Shown here: one piece after another, positions 1 to 12,100 of the stretch
Layout: every line of letters starts with the position of its first letter
Position numbering within the stretch: the first letter of the stretch is position 1
Origin: Patellaria atrata CBS 101060
Lineage: Eukaryota > Ascomycota > Dothideomycetes > Patellariales > Patellariaceae
Direction: 5' to 3'
Length of the DNA stretch: 64,000 bases
NCBI GenBank assembly: GCA_010093705.1
Contig: MU006115.1
Location: forward strand, 201,557 to 265,556
The notes under the pieces: model-generated
Told to the model about the DNA's origin: nothing
Database searches by the model: none
What the model saw: the letters and a program-made list of their open reading frames with translations, nothing else
Translations under genes and position numbers: made by a program

Positions 1-335
1 CTCTGTTCAGAAATATCCTTCCCCTTGTGCCTAATAGTACTCTGCTCTAGTGCTTGAGAGCTGAGAGACCGCTTCTTCGGACTGCTCTTCGCGTTAGGAT
101 CGTTGTTTACGCTGTTGTCGTCGCCAAAAGCCGAACTTAAGGCATCTTCCAATGATTGTACTCCATATGTGCTTTCTCTTTGTCTCCCTTCAGATGCCGC
201 CAGGGATTGTTCCATTTCCGTTTCGCTGCAGAGCAGGAATGTCATAGGTTGAGCATGAGCGGGCGCTGACGACCCTCCTCCACTGTGCTTGCGAGAACGG
301 GAGGAAAGGGTATCACCGCCGACCAGAGGTCGCAT
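1..335 (-). CDS. Hypothetical protein, N-terminal part, cut by window edge
   Basis: A reading frame opens at an ATG at 335 and stays open on the minus strand to base 1, giving about 111 residues with no stop. The peptide is hydrophilic and low in complexity: an Arg/Ser/Gly-rich start, a short hydrophobic patch around a second in-frame Met at 245, then an acidic and Ser/Lys-rich stretch, as in the disordered N-terminus of a regulatory or nuclear protein. An in-frame TAG lies about 20 nt upstream of the ATG and a TTCTAG just before it could instead be a splice acceptor, so an earlier coding exon is possible. I do not recognise the family. The coding look (codon use, no stops to the edge) is better than that of overlapping frames. 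Confidence 0.4.
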   Translation of the reverse strand, partial: MRPLVGGDTLSSRSRKHSGGGSSAPAHAQPMTFLLCSETEMEQSLAASEGRQRESTYGVQSLEDALSSAFGDDNSVNNDPNAKSSPKKRSLSSQALEQSTIRHKGKDISEQ

Positions 336-1589
336 CTTGATACTCGCACGCGTCTAGAAATAGTCCGAGAGCAGTCCACCGGCGCGAGTGACTGTAAAAT
401 GCCGGAGAGGGTAAAGCTTGAAGGAGACAGATACGTGGACTTGGTGATGTCGTCGCGCTGCCCCTCCCCCCGCCTTGAAGCTAGGACCCCAAGGCAAACA
501 GATCCCCGAATTCGGGGTTTCAAAAAACAGAAACCAAGTATTTCAAGTCCATAATATGGCGAAAGTAACTGAGTATGGGGAAGGGAGAGAGAGTGGAGGG
601 AAATGGAGTACGGATAGTTAGGGGTACTTTGGGTTTACACGCATGGCATTCCCGAGCCTGTCTACCTTACCTTAAGGGTCCAAGGTCCTTTAACGGCTGT
701 AGGCGGCACTAATCAATAGGACAACATCCATCCCGTCACCCTTATCTCGATACCGTGACAATACTCCGAAGTGCAAGAAAGTCATCAAGTAGGCCCAAAC
801 AGAACTTTCTCACGAAGGACAGGACACACCGAATGATAACACGTCCACGGTTTAACCCGTTACTTGTTGTATAGTACAGACATTGTCTACCATTACAGGT
901 GCTTCCGCCAGCGCCCTTAATCCCCCCCTTTCTTTATCCGTTACTGTTCGAAAGGTTGAGAGCCATGAACAGTTCCTCTTTAAATACGCCACATCAGCAA
1001 TTCATGTCGCGCCTTGTGATACACAATAGACCGACAACTACCCCTCGTATACTAACCCTTCAGGCCCACGAGTATCTCATTTAGCAAGTCTTCCAGAACA
1101 ACTGGAGATCTTATTCCTAGACGTTGGTCGAGGTATGCCAGACACGGACTGGATCTCATAAACTTGAAAACACTGGGATAAAGACAAATACCGAAGAAGA
1201 GATATTAGGAAACACAAACATCAAACGGAAGTAGCACAAACATAACATGAGTGCGGTGATATCAATCGCTATGCAACAGACCCAGCAGATATCGACGGGT
1301 AAGATGTATGAGCAGAATAAAGGATGCTAGTACTTTTCCCATCAAAGGGTTCTTATCACTTTTATGAAAAAGAATCATGACATCGCGACAAAGTAGAGTA
1401 CAATTAATCGAAAATATGTGAATCAAGAAGGCCAGACCGCAAAATCCGCTAGATTCAAAGTTGATCTCGGCCAAAGAACACAGTGAAGAGTGAGGAGGAC
1501 AACTGGGGAAGGATATTGTGTACGACCGTGTCCTCATCACATTTGGAAGCATTAATAATGGCCATTGTCGTGAATATCGGCCGAGAGCT
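336..1589. other. Intergenic region
   Basis: About 1.25 kb between the start of the left-edge gene and the stop of the NTF2/RRM gene; both are on the minus strand, so it should hold the 3' untranslated region of the latter and the promoter of the former. Short open frames here lack splice-consistent extensions or recognisable content. No repeat or RNA gene was seen. Confidence 0.5.
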
Positions 1590-3425
1590 TTATGAAGCTT
1601 GGTTACCGCCACGACCACCACGGGGGGTGGTGTTACCGCGACCGCCACGGGGAGTGAATCCTCCCCTGTTGCCATCCTTGTTGAAACCTCCCCTACCTTG
1701 ATTGCCAGGACGGCCGTCGCCGCGACCGCGGGGCATTCCACCCCTCTGGTAAGAGTATGGTCCAGTGCGCAAACGGCGCTCCTCTACGAAGATTTGTTCG
1801 GTGCCGATTTGGTGGGGATTGGCTGCTACAGCAGCTTGAAAACCAGCAGGAGTTGCGAAGTCGACAAAGGCACAATTCTAGAACATCTGTTATTACACGG
1901 TCGAGATAGCATGGTTTTTCCCAACTTACCTTCTGTCGACTGATATCAAAATATGCCAACTCGCCGTGTTTCGACAACGCTGCTTTGAGCGTATCTCCGT
2001 CGACGCCTTCATGCACATTCTTGATATATGCCCTGGTGCCCTGATTCTCTTGAGGAGAGGGTTGTAGTTGAACACGTGATTGGCGCTTGTTGTGATCTGG
2101 ACCAACAGATTGCCATCCGGCTGCGGAATCGGGTGTACCTGGTGAAGCATCACGCGCAGGTCCTGCGGGAATTGAAGTTGGATGAGATTGAGCTTCGGTC
2201 TGGACAGGAGGAGGTGCTTTGGTTTGTGCCGAGGGTTGCGAGTTTGTAGAACCAGGTTTGGGAGTAACTGGGGTGGCAACGCGATTAGCAGCAACGAGGT
2301 TGGCCCATGTCTTAGGCGCAGCTGGCTTGGGAGCTGGAGCAGGTGTTGCAACGGGAGCTGCAGGGGTTGATTCTGGTTCCTTAGGCTTTTCAGGTTGGGA
2401 AGTTTCCTGCTCAGCAGGCGGTTGGGTATTTTCAACACTTGGTTCAGGCTCCTTCGTAGGAATATCCTCCTCGGGAGCTTCTTCAGCTTCAGGCGCATCA
2501 ACAGCTTCAGGGACAGGCGTTCCATTGATTTCGGCGGAAACGGCTGCAGTATCCTTAGCGGCAGCGTCTTCCTGCTCAATGAGCTCCTCCAACTCTTTGT
2601 CAACTACGGACGCATCATTTTCCTGTTCAGCGAGATCGGCCGAACTCGTGAGAGTCTCATGCGCAGTATCAGTAATGGTGGGCGCAGGCTCTTCATAACC
2701 ACCAGCAAGGGCAGAATGCTGAGGGACTTCTTCGGGCTCAAGTTCGTCCTCCTCTTCAGTAAGGAAGCGGAAGATGTCGTTGAGAACGAAATATCCGTTA
2801 GTCTGTTCGGCAAGCACAAATGTCTGCACGAACTTCCGATGAGGCGCAGATTTGTTGGACATTTGACCGATGACTTGGATAACAATATTCTGATCGGAGG
2901 CCTGAGAATCAACATTGGTGACACGAACCTTGCATTCCTGGAACTCGAGTTCGCCTATTCGTTCCCTAATAGACTATAATTTAGTTAGTCATCTGCGTCA
3001 ACAGAAATCCGTCAAGCCACACACCTTCTGGCCAACGCAAACCGGCACCTTTTCCTCCTCAAGACCGTATACGAATTGCGAGCGTTTGTTGTAGAAGAGC
3101 TATCGAGAGTTATCAACTCACGACCTTAATTTGTATTTAATTGCATCAGACTTACAAATAGCTTCTCGGGTTTGGTGCTCATGTTGGTGTAGTACTGCTC
3201 GACGAAGTACCAGGCGATCTCGGCTTTGGTAAGGGTAGGGGTACTGCTGTCACCATTGTTGCTGGAAGCTTGGTTGCTAGTCGGAGGAGTTGATTGATTA
3301 TAAACGGCGGCGTTACTATTGTGTGTGGCGTGAGCGGAGAAGTTGTGTTGCTCGACACCGTATCCCGGAGATTGGTGTGTGCCATAGTTTCCATTAACAG
3401 GCAGGGAAGATGTCTCAGTTGCCAT
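1590..3425 (-). CDS. NTF2 and RRM domain protein, G3BP/Bre5-like
   Basis: Four exons (3425-3156, 3099-3025, 2973-1930, 1877-1590) joined by 56, 51 and 52 bp introns give 558 residues. Residues about 68-185 form an NTF2-like domain (EIAWYFVEQYY, LFYNKRSQFVYG, GYFVLNDIFRF). A long acidic, Pro/Ala-rich disordered linker follows, then an RRM whose RNP2 reads AYIKNV and whose RNP1 (KNCAFVDF) spans the last intron, then an Arg-Gly-rich tail with several RGG boxes. This NTF2-acidic-RRM-RGG order is that of metazoan G3BP and fungal Bre5/Nxt3 proteins, which bind RNA, join stress granules and act as cofactor of the Ubp3/USP10 deubiquitinase. Cytoplasmic function is inferred from family. The start is the first ATG and precedes a Ser/Asn/Gln-rich leader usual for fungal members. 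Confidence 0.88.
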
Positions 3426-4396
3426 GTTGATGTACCAAATGGAGATGTTGAAATGAGTTGATGCGAAGATGAGCTTGTACGATGATGCTTTGTGACTTGG
3501 CTAAGTCTGGGGAAATTCAGAGCAAGTTGTCTACCCGTTCTAGAGTTGAAACGCTAAGATTTAAGCAATCAGTATCTGTTAAATAAGATGAAACAAACGA
3601 ATGGTCTTACAGAGAGTGAGGAGGCTGGATGGAAAAGGCGATATCAGTTTTATGAATTTTGTTGATGAACGTCGAAATTAATAGAAGGAGATTGGGAGGG
3701 GAATCGGGGGAAAGAAGAGATGTTAGAGGGTCAACGGAATAGATTGAGTTGCGCGAAGCTGTAAGGGACTTTTGTGTAGAAAATGTAGCAATTCAAAGGC
3801 AATGGATATTTTGCGATGAGTCGCAGGACTGTTGTGGATGGCGAGAAAAGGTGGAGGAATTGGTTTTGACGAAGGCAACGGGGAGGCTCTACATGAGCGC
3901 ATGGTCAATGCGGGCCAAGGGCCAAGGCGAAACGGGAGCCCAAAAGCCTTCGAACCGGTCGATTTATGATCCTTGTTTGTCACGTGCCCTCAAAATCAAC
4001 GACATGCTATTTCAAACTCCCCATTTACTGTTGAGAATCCACTTTTGTAATGATTTTCGACGCTTGACCATGTTTACTCGTCCGAATATAGCTCAATTTA
4101 GCTAAGGGTTTTCTATCTTAGCATGAATATTCCAAAGGGTATCAACTGCTCCATACCCAGCCTTTCTCTCTACGCTAAGACCCTGCAAACACATGTCACA
4201 CATCTAGCCATTTATCAATCTTTTTGTGCTAGCTGGAGCTCTAACGTAGTATTTCTTACTAACTCCTTAATATACTCCTCATTCACTAGGTATCAGGACG
4301 TGCTATAATATCTTACTTTATCGTTAGATCGTAGTAGCTTTAACTAAAACCTTCTGCACGTCCGCGTCCGGTTACTAAGCGGCAGTTCCTTTCAAT
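3426..4396. promoter_or_regulatory. Divergent intergenic promoter region
   Basis: About 970 bp separate the start of the NTF2/RRM gene (minus) from the start of the first HET gene (plus), so both promoters must lie here. A CACGTG palindrome sits near 3980. The half next to 3426 is purine-rich on the plus strand (pyrimidine-rich in the sense of the minus gene), as is usual for fungal leaders. Short open frames here have no recognisable content. Confidence 0.45.
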
Positions 4397-6632
4397 ATGC
4401 CTATGTGTTATATCTGTCAGGACCTCGATTTCAAAACTACAGAGATCACAACTAAAACTCATTTGTTGATAGATCGCGGAAAGCTCGCTATTAGCGCTCA
4501 AAATGGCTGTCATACATGTCAAGCACTCTACCAGGTTATCAAAAAAGACATCTGCGACTTTCAGGATGAAAGTATGTTAGACCTCCACGTTAATCGCGAT
4601 GGTGGTATCTTTGTTGATGATGGCTCCGGCATCAAATCGATTGTGTACACCGTTCGAGGTAGGTTTGTTACCCATTAATAATATTTCCTTCCTCATCATA
4701 ATTCATCCCAATTGCAGGGCTGTTTCCGCTCAGAATATTGTATAATCATTTCAAAATCGGTTTCGTATTTGATCAATATGCGAGTTCCCGGTCACATATC
4801 CGGGTGTATTGCAAGCTATGAGTAGAATTATAGCAGGCACATCCATTTATTTACACACATTTCTTAACGATGCGAATATTGCACAGATATTACCCAATGG
4901 AAGTTAGCCTTGCATACCTCCTCTCGTGGCATGGAATTGAGTGATAACTTTTACAGGCGATAGTAACCGCTGGCCATGTTTTCGCGTTCTAAAATCCTCA
5001 TACCTTAATTCCCCGTGCACAAATTCCAATAGGACTCTCCGAAGAGTCAAGCAATGGATTAAGAGATGCGAAGAAAAGCATGATGCCTGTGCCGAATTTG
5101 ATTCGTACTATGTGCCAAAACGTCTATTGGTGATCGGTTCAGCTCGTTTTGTCTATCTGCGCAACATGACTACCTGGAAATCTCCGGTGGAATATACTTG
5201 CCTCAGTTATTGCTGGGGCGACTCTAGCTTGCAATCACTGAAAACAACGAAGGCAACTTTGAACTGCAATCTCGAATCAATAGACTGGGATGTTCTTCCG
5301 AAAACTATCCAAGATGCGCTTGACCTAACTTATCGCTTAGGGGTGAGATTTCTATGGGTTGATTCGCTTTGTATATTACAGGACGACATAGAGGATTGGC
5401 GAGATCAAGCAGCCGAAATGGCTGAAATATATTCGAATGCATACCTTACCATCGCTGCAGTTTCATCTTCCGACTCTAACGGTGGGCTATATAGAGTGGT
5501 GGAGGAGTGTATTACCATACCACCCTCTACAGTTTCAGACAAGCCCTTTATATTACGTACGCGTCCAGAGGTTGAGCATCAAAAACAATCCATGAACGAG
5601 AAACCATTCAATTCCAAGGAATCTCCCCTATGGACCCGAGCGTGGACATTTCAGGAAGAACGTTTGTCACGGAGATTAGTAGAGTTCCGGAGTCAGGAAG
5701 TGGCCTGGCGTTGTAGGACAGCCGGAACATGTGAGTGTGGACATGATCCTAAAAAAGCCAATGATCAAGGAGATTTCGACCGTCGAGGGAAGCCACACGT
5801 AATGAGCCCGCAAAACTTCAATCTAGGGACCGTCAGCAGCTCGGATGAGATGACGTGGGAAATACTTGTTGAGGCTTATTCCAAGAGACAGATAACCTAT
5901 CCAAATGACCGGTTCCCTGCTTTCTCCGGTATTGCTAAACAATATGAGCGAGAAATCAATGATCAATACATTGCTGGACTCTGGAGAAACACAATTTGGC
6001 GAAATCTGCTATGGACTGCAATTGAACCTGGCCGCAGGATAGCGAAGTGGATAGCCCCATCTTGGTCCTGGGCATCTGTCACGAATCATGTCGACCACCT
6101 CATAGGATGGTCAAGCAATTTTAATTCCGAGTTTTGCAAATTACTAGACGTTCGATGCATACCAGCAGGGAAAGATCCTCGAGGCGAACTGCGAAGTGCG
6201 TATCTAAAACTATCTGGTCTGGTCGTTGAATTCAAAGCAGTGGGATTTGTTCAGACAAGAGATAGTAACGTGGCTATCCACGCGAACGGGCGTTTATATG
6301 AAGGTCGCGTATACGTTGATCCCGTCTTCGAGGACATCGACGGGGATATATGTAAGGTCGAGGGAGGAATTGGAAATCAGACCTGGCCTCTTCCATTTAG
6401 GGCGCACATGATCAAAATCGGAACGATATCTCGCTCATACTATAGGGAAGAATTTTCATTAATTCTAGAAAAACTCGAGTGTAAAGAAGCATTATTTCGC
6501 CGTATTGGGGTACTTGAAAGGCGAATAGTCGATTCTGAATTATACGAAAATGGGGAGGTTCCCGAAGAGGATGAAGAGTATATCTCATTCTACCTTGAGG
6601 CTCGGGATAGGAGGGAGATTACAATTATTTGA
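4397..6632 (+). CDS. HET-domain (heterokaryon incompatibility-like) protein
   Basis: Proposed exons 4397-4658, 4718-4759 and 4957-6632 give 659 residues. The first intron (59 bp) has good borders (GTAGGT, TTGCAG). The second acceptor (TTTTACAG before 4957) is clear, but its in-phase donor at 4760 (GTTTCG) is weak, so the middle exon is uncertain. The HET domain (PF06985) covers residues about 180-330 with YTCLSYCWG, LPKTIQDAL, RFLWVDSLCILQDD, an IYSNAYLTIAA motif and SPLWTRAWTFQEERLS. Downstream PSWSWAS and DRFPAFSGIA are usual for large HET proteins. The N-terminus holds a CYICQDL and a CHTC pair, a common HET-family leader. HET proteins trigger cell death after non-self fusion; here only family membership is shown. 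The second HET gene at 12.6 kb has the same architecture, and a HET relic lies at 31 kb. Confidence 0.85.
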
Positions 6633-7687
6633 AGATTTCGTGATAAAGGGTTCAATCCTACACAGCTTCCGATTTCCTCTAGGACTCCGTATAGCACACT
6701 ATTTTTGTATCTTGAATCAATGATCTATTCATCTCTTGTTCTTCGCTTCTATAATCACAAAAAAAAAAAAAAATTCCCCATTCTGTCCAATTATACCTCT
6801 TCTGTATTCCCAACGGTTTTAATTCTCCCCCCTTCCTGTCACTGGTCTCACGGCAAGCTTCACATCACAACCACCGCCCAAAAGATAGCCAACCATGAGA
6901 AAATATCCGTCACATATTCCTTGGGTTTTGGACCTGATTATACCTACAAAACCTACTAATGGAACAATTGTGGAGGAAAACCATAACGATATCTAATGTT
7001 GTGTGGAAGTTCGAACTATTGTTTCCTGATTCCATATGCTAATGAAAGACTATACCGGTCGATACACTAATACTGTGATATAATTCCAAAAATATACTTA
7101 GCTGCTCATTGGTCTTAACCACGGCCATAATTCATTTCTTGGAGTCTATCAGTTGTGAAGGCGGTCGACGATGTAGGTGCTCTGTTTGAACCTGATTGAC
7201 TAGGTCCTGGCGTTCTGTCGAAGGGTCTGTGAACCTTTTCTGTAGAGTTAATGATAGGGGGAACTGGATGTACGCTTTTGGGTTGTTGAGATTATAAGAG
7301 ACCGTCCCTCGGTAAAAGATATGCTTGAAATTGAGACAGTATTCAAGCACATATAATGATGCTAACGCAAATTAAATGCTCGTAGGAAAAGGTGACAGAG
7401 ACCTGACAGCTAATGTAGATATTCCCCGTAAACCCATCGCAAAGGTCAAACGCAACAAACCATAAGAAAAAGGCCCAAGTCATAATCAGACACGAAGCAC
7501 AAAAACTCCCGCACATTGATATGACAAGGTATCAAAAAAAAACAGCTTCAGCTCCTAAAGAAAGCAGCCCAGAGATATTAGACCCAACGAACACTCTACA
7601 GATCCAGCCACTCTAAGCTTTTGGTCCTGGGGTATCCCCCTCTCCGGTTTCCGGTTTACGGTTTACAGTACGGAGTACATACGTCAT
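6633..7687. other. Convergent 3' intergenic region
   Basis: Region between the stops of the first HET gene and the small gene on the minus strand. A run of about 13 A residues lies near 6760-6775. The longest open frame (minus, 7350-7132) begins with GTG, has no recognisable content and no splice-consistent extension. I see no gene, repeat or RNA here. Confidence 0.5.
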
Positions 7688-8098
7688 TCAAGACGCCGCC
7701 GTGACTTTTCTCGTGAACACGGCATCCTGCGAGCTCAGTCTCCTGCCGAGCGCCCTGTCTAACTTCGCTCCCAGCGCCAACTTGTTCATGTCGTCGTTCT
7801 TCTCGGTGCTCACGACGTATCGTTGCTGGGCCAGACGCTTGTCTTCGAGGCGGTCGAGACCCGCGTTCCAGGCTTTGATGTCGGCGCTGCGTGGGTCGAG
7901 AGAGGAAGTGGTAGAGGGTGCGATGGAGGGTGTGAGGGTGGGTGCATTGCTGTAGGTGGAGATGCGGGTGGAGGCGAGGTTTGCGGATTGGGTCTGGATG
8001 AAGGTGTTAGAGGATTGGGTGGTCGAGGGGGTTTATGGCAGAGTTGTGGGGGGAGAACGGGAGACGTGAGGTGTGGATCGGAGAATGCTTACAGTCAT
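7688..8098 (-). CDS. Small conserved-looking protein with a 6-nt first coding exon
   Basis: Exon 1 is only ATG ACT (8098-8093) followed by GTAAGC. A 99 bp intron ends in a perfect CTCTAAC branch site and CATCCAG, and exon 2 (7993-7688) runs to TGA, giving 103 residues. The product has a Ser/Thr-rich first half and a charged second half containing DIKAWNAGLDRLEDKRLAQQR and later KLDRALGRRLSSQDAVF, which looks like a short amphipathic helical protein. Without exon 1 the first in-frame ATG would lie two-thirds of the way into the protein, so the micro-exon is favoured. I believe similar small proteins occur in other Leotiomycetes, but the family is unnamed to me and the function is unknown. Strong GC bias compared with its flanks supports real coding. 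Confidence 0.6.
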
Positions 8099-9761
8099 GA
8101 TTCCTCTGGTACCGTTACGTAGCGTTGAGGATTTGGGAGGAAGAGGTGTGGAGTCGGAGAATACTCGTGACGTATTTTGGTGTCGAGTTTTAAGGTCGTG
8201 GCTTCTCAAAGGGTGATTGATGTTGTCCGATTGATATTATACAAAGAAGGGGTGCCACGCGAGAGGAATATCAGGAAGGAAGGGATGGCGATGTTCGAGT
8301 AGAAGAGTGGTGACGGTACGAGTGAGAAACACGGGCAGGTGTGACCGTGTGTGAGGCGAGGGAGCTGGAGATGCACACGCTTTGCCGATTACTTTGCGTT
8401 AGGTCGTGTTTCACAACTTGCTGCCGATCATCAAGGGGGAAGGCGCGGACGCAAGTATTTAAGTAACCCAGAACTAGCCGGTACAGTATGAAGGGGAACA
8501 GTTTGCTGTCAATATTTTTCAAGACAGCTATATATCCTTCACTATTCTTCCAGCCTACTTTCCTCCCGAGACGGACACTTCTACCGTTATGTACGAGCTG
8601 AAGAGAAAACCCAGGAGCGATTTGGTGGCTATTGTTAGCTTCGAAAGGATCATGAGGTGAGGGTGGTGGCATAGGGTATTCCTCTACCGTCCTGCAAAAA
8701 AGACTGAAAAGCCCATGAATGCACTGCGCATGCTTTTCCACGCCAAAAACCCAGCAAGACGTTCGAAGATATCACCGTGATGCAGCCAATCTCGAATCAT
8801 GCACGCTACTAACGCTATGAAGTATACAGGCTTAACAGAAACATAAGTGCTTCGTTACTACTGGCTTTTACCCATCGTAACGACGGGGTACAGTTCCTGA
8901 CTGCAGTTCTGGACCCAAGGGTTACGAGGGCGAACGGAACCTTTCACGCCTTTTCATTCGCCTTCGAATCCCGCCGACATGCTCTCGATGCACAGGATGC
9001 ACTCTCGCTCTGGCCCCGATGCACTTCGTTCGGATAGCCACGTTTTGGCGGCTTGTTGGCACGTTTTTCTGAATGCTCCCGGCCCTGCTCGGCTGAGCTT
9101 AATCGTTCCTCCATATCGAAACTAGGAGTTCAGGACCGACCAATTTCTACTTGTCGCTCCTCTCTCGCTCTTGAATTACTGTAATCCTTTCTTATCTATT
9201 CGGAATCTTAAGTTATTATAGATTTTCATTCTGAAAGTACCATCTTTGAGTGACGTGCGTTTGCTTCGTTCGACTGTCGATTTCATTGAGACACAACATG
9301 CTTCTGCTATTGTATTGCCATTTGCACAAAGTTCCTTGAATCACCTTACCAGTCTCCGAGTGATAATACTTGTCTGACTGCAAGAATATAGATTCTTTAT
9401 ATCTACTAAATGGGTCCGGTACTGTTGATCGGTACGCAATATCACGTACTACAAGTCACGTTGTGACTCATAGATCACTGAACGCTCGCTCTGAATATTA
9501 TGGCCAACCATTTGATCTAGCACCCTCTGAGATTGCGCGACAACGGAAGTTATTCTTTACTGTAAATGTGTGGAAATGTTTGATTCGATCATCTAAGAGT
9601 GTGGAATACTCTTCCTCGCCAATCACAGGTCCTGAACTGGTTGCATGTGATCTTGATATTCACCCTCACAACATTAATTCCCTCCTCGCATTCACCTTTC
9701 AGTTAATGATTTTGTTTGTTGATTTTTAGTACGTTATAGCAAAACCTTTTTTTCCAACCGC
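8099..9761. other. Intergenic region
   Basis: About 1.65 kb upstream of both the small minus-strand gene and the F-box relic. It includes a 156-codon open frame on the minus strand (8741-8271) that starts with GTG and has no family resemblance, and another of 119 codons near 9370-9729 with no coding character. No RNA gene or repeat was recognised. Confidence 0.45.
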
Positions 9762-11226
9762 GTGCCCCCGTCATTACTCCCCTCTTACATCTCACCACAC
9801 CCAACAATCATTCCTCTCTATTGCGTCGCCAACATACCATTACATCTTAGACGCAAGCTGCTCTGTGGTGCCTTCACCACTTCTGTACGGAAATTCAAAC
9901 GGTCAAAAACGGCCAAGTTAGACGCTCTTCCAAACGAGCTGTGGTACCTCATATTCGAAAACCTCAGCCCAGACGACCTGTCGAATTTATGCCGAGTATC
10001 CAGGCGGTTCCGGGATCCATGCCAAAATATCCTCTTCCAGAATATACGCTTTGTTGAGGACTGGTAGCTGGGAAAATTACGAGCTTTCGTACGGACCGTC
10101 ATCATTCGCAAGCCCAGCTTAGGATACCACGTTACCAAGCTCCACGTCGAAACCCTAGTAGACGACTCACACCCAGTTTGGTCAATCCTCGGAGAACCCC
10201 GTATGGGATCGTAGACAGTAGCGGACGCGGCTGCTGTTCGTACAAAGCTTACTCATTTGACTCGCGCTACGGACCAGAGCGCTCAAACTACCACTCAGAC
10301 TTGAATTCAAGCAATTTCGAGTGGCCGAAGAGACGCTGTCCTATTTGTACTGCTCATGACCTTGCCAAATCTCCAGCGAGTTTTTCTCAACACATTCGAC
10401 CCGCAAATGTACGATCAAGTAGTCCGGACCTGCCATGAACGCATGCTACCAAAGCTCAAGTCTATAATACCAATGGTCGAAGGCAGCTTCCTGAAGGTTA
10501 CGGTACCCTCGGTGTCCTGGAGCCTTCTGCCAAAGATAGGGAGACTATGGGTGGAACAGCATAATCTGATCCGTGACGACTGTACGCTTGCCCACCACCT
10601 GACCCATATATCACCGATACGGTGTGGTGTACACGACCCAAATAGCTTATTAAGGAATGCGCACTGCGCAAAAGTGCTGGATCTACACAAGGTCAGGTTC
10701 TACCTCCCGCCGGGAGATCCGAGTAATGATCTCGACTCCCTACTAACGGTGGTATCCCCTACGCTGGAAACACTATGTCTCTTTGAAGTAGGGATTAATG
10801 ATTCCTGGCCTGCCCCTGCTTCTCTGATCCAGTGCAAGGAACTCAAGAGTCTATCCATAGATGCTAGACTCCTTTGCGACCTAGAGAAGTTCGTTTGGGA
10901 TATCCCAGACATGGTAGACTGGACTACGGCGTTGCCTCCCTCATTGGAGTCTCTGTACATATCGCATCCCTATTACATAGACTATCGTCTTCCCGAGTTG
11001 ATTGCCTCTTTCTCATCCGCCAAGGTTCCCCGTGGGCTTCCCAATCTTTCGAATGTTCGTTTCGGAGTTGAGACAAGGTGAGTAAGCGATGAACATACAT
11101 CATACTATCTTAGCAACGTACATATGCTAACAAACAAGTCCACACGTATGGACATGACGTGTAATCAGGTATAAATTCGACGGACCGGGTTTGGGATACC
11201 TTCTACGAAAGTCCATAGACGAATGA
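9762..11226 (+). pseudogene. Decayed F-box protein gene
   Basis: An F-box (LDALPNELWYLIFENLSPDD, then a leucine-cysteine-arginine-valine-serine helix) lies at about 9920-10064, but its open frame has no ATG upstream and is stopped by TAG at 10065-10067. In-frame sequence after that stop still reads as family protein, so the stop looks like a nonsense change. Further frame changes occur between about 10200 and 10355. From 10356 a long intact frame continues the leucine-rich C-terminal part to 11077, where a good intron (GTGAGT at 11078, branch ATGCTAAC, AATCAG to 11168) leads to a short exon ending in TGA at 11226. Family members are substrate adaptors of SCF ubiquitin ligases. Retained coding character with several breaks argues for a recent pseudogene; an unusual multi-exon gene is the alternative. 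Confidence 0.6.
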
Positions 11227-12100
11227 AACTTCCAGTGTACTCCTCAATTCTCTCCCACTCGCGTGAGAATCCCGCACTTAGTCACCCATCCAACGATGGG
11301 ACAATCCCACAATACATTGCAAAGGATTCTTGCAGCTTGGAAACTTTCTCTGGACCCTGTCTCTTCTTCAGGGAAGAATTGACAATGTCCTACTCCAAAG
11401 TCCATCTGCATATTTGTGTATCTTCGTTGGTGCTACAGATACAATAAGGCTCTAAACGAAGGAAACGTATACTTTGCAGCAGTACGAATTTACAACCCTT
11501 ACACTACTTTAACTCTACTGGACATTGTCTCTTCTTCTGAATAGAATTGGCGACGTCTAACTCCAAGGTCTATCTTGATGTCTTTGAGTCAGTCCATACG
11601 ACAAGCCTTTCAACACATGGTGATGCAATATTCTGCGACAATGCAACTATAGTGTCACGATCCTGACACCGATGAAACTTTCACTGGACATCGTCTCTCT
11701 ATAACTGAATTGGCGGGACCCCACTTCAGCAATGTCAATTCGCTTCCCTTATGCGATGCGTATTCCGGACTTTGAAGTGCATACTTTCGCCCAACTCATA
11801 CCGATGTTCTCAAACTATCGTGCGAACTTTCCATGACAGCCCAACGCAGCTGTCTTATCCAGAGAACGAGTCAAACGTCTGTCCGGTCATCCAGCTGTGG
11901 TGTTCCCATATATATACAACAACAAGGTCCTTACCCTCAGGTGATTCCATTGGCTGCTCACTCTATTGATATCAGCGTTGCGGTGGATCCGGACGGCAGC
12001 CGTTTACTTCAAGCTCACGATGTCTTCTTCCCGTACAACATCACGCCCGAGTATCCTGGAGATACTTATTATTAGCTTATGTACGTCAGGCCCCCAAGTA
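11227..12100 (+). repeat. Relic coding DNA with three degenerate ~167-bp direct repeats
   Basis: Downstream of the F-box relic the motif CTGGAC-x3-GTCTCT, followed by a degenerate GAATTGGCG and ACTCCA segment, occurs at 11350, 11518 and 11684, that is every 166-168 bp. Conceptual translation of each copy gives a similar short leucine/aspartate-rich peptide, broken by stops. F-box proteins of this class often carry repeated C-terminal segments, so this is probably a decayed extension of the same or a tandem gene. The last open stretch ends at 12075. No intact gene can be drawn. Confidence 0.4.

Noticed and set aside
1262-1943. Overlapping open frames of 114-159 codons around the RGG-encoding exon
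   Set aside because: They are shadows produced by the GC-rich repeats that encode the RGG tail of the NTF2/RRM protein.
8271-8741. 156-codon open frame on the minus strand
   Set aside because: It starts with GTG, has irregular composition, no family motif and no splice-consistent neighbours.
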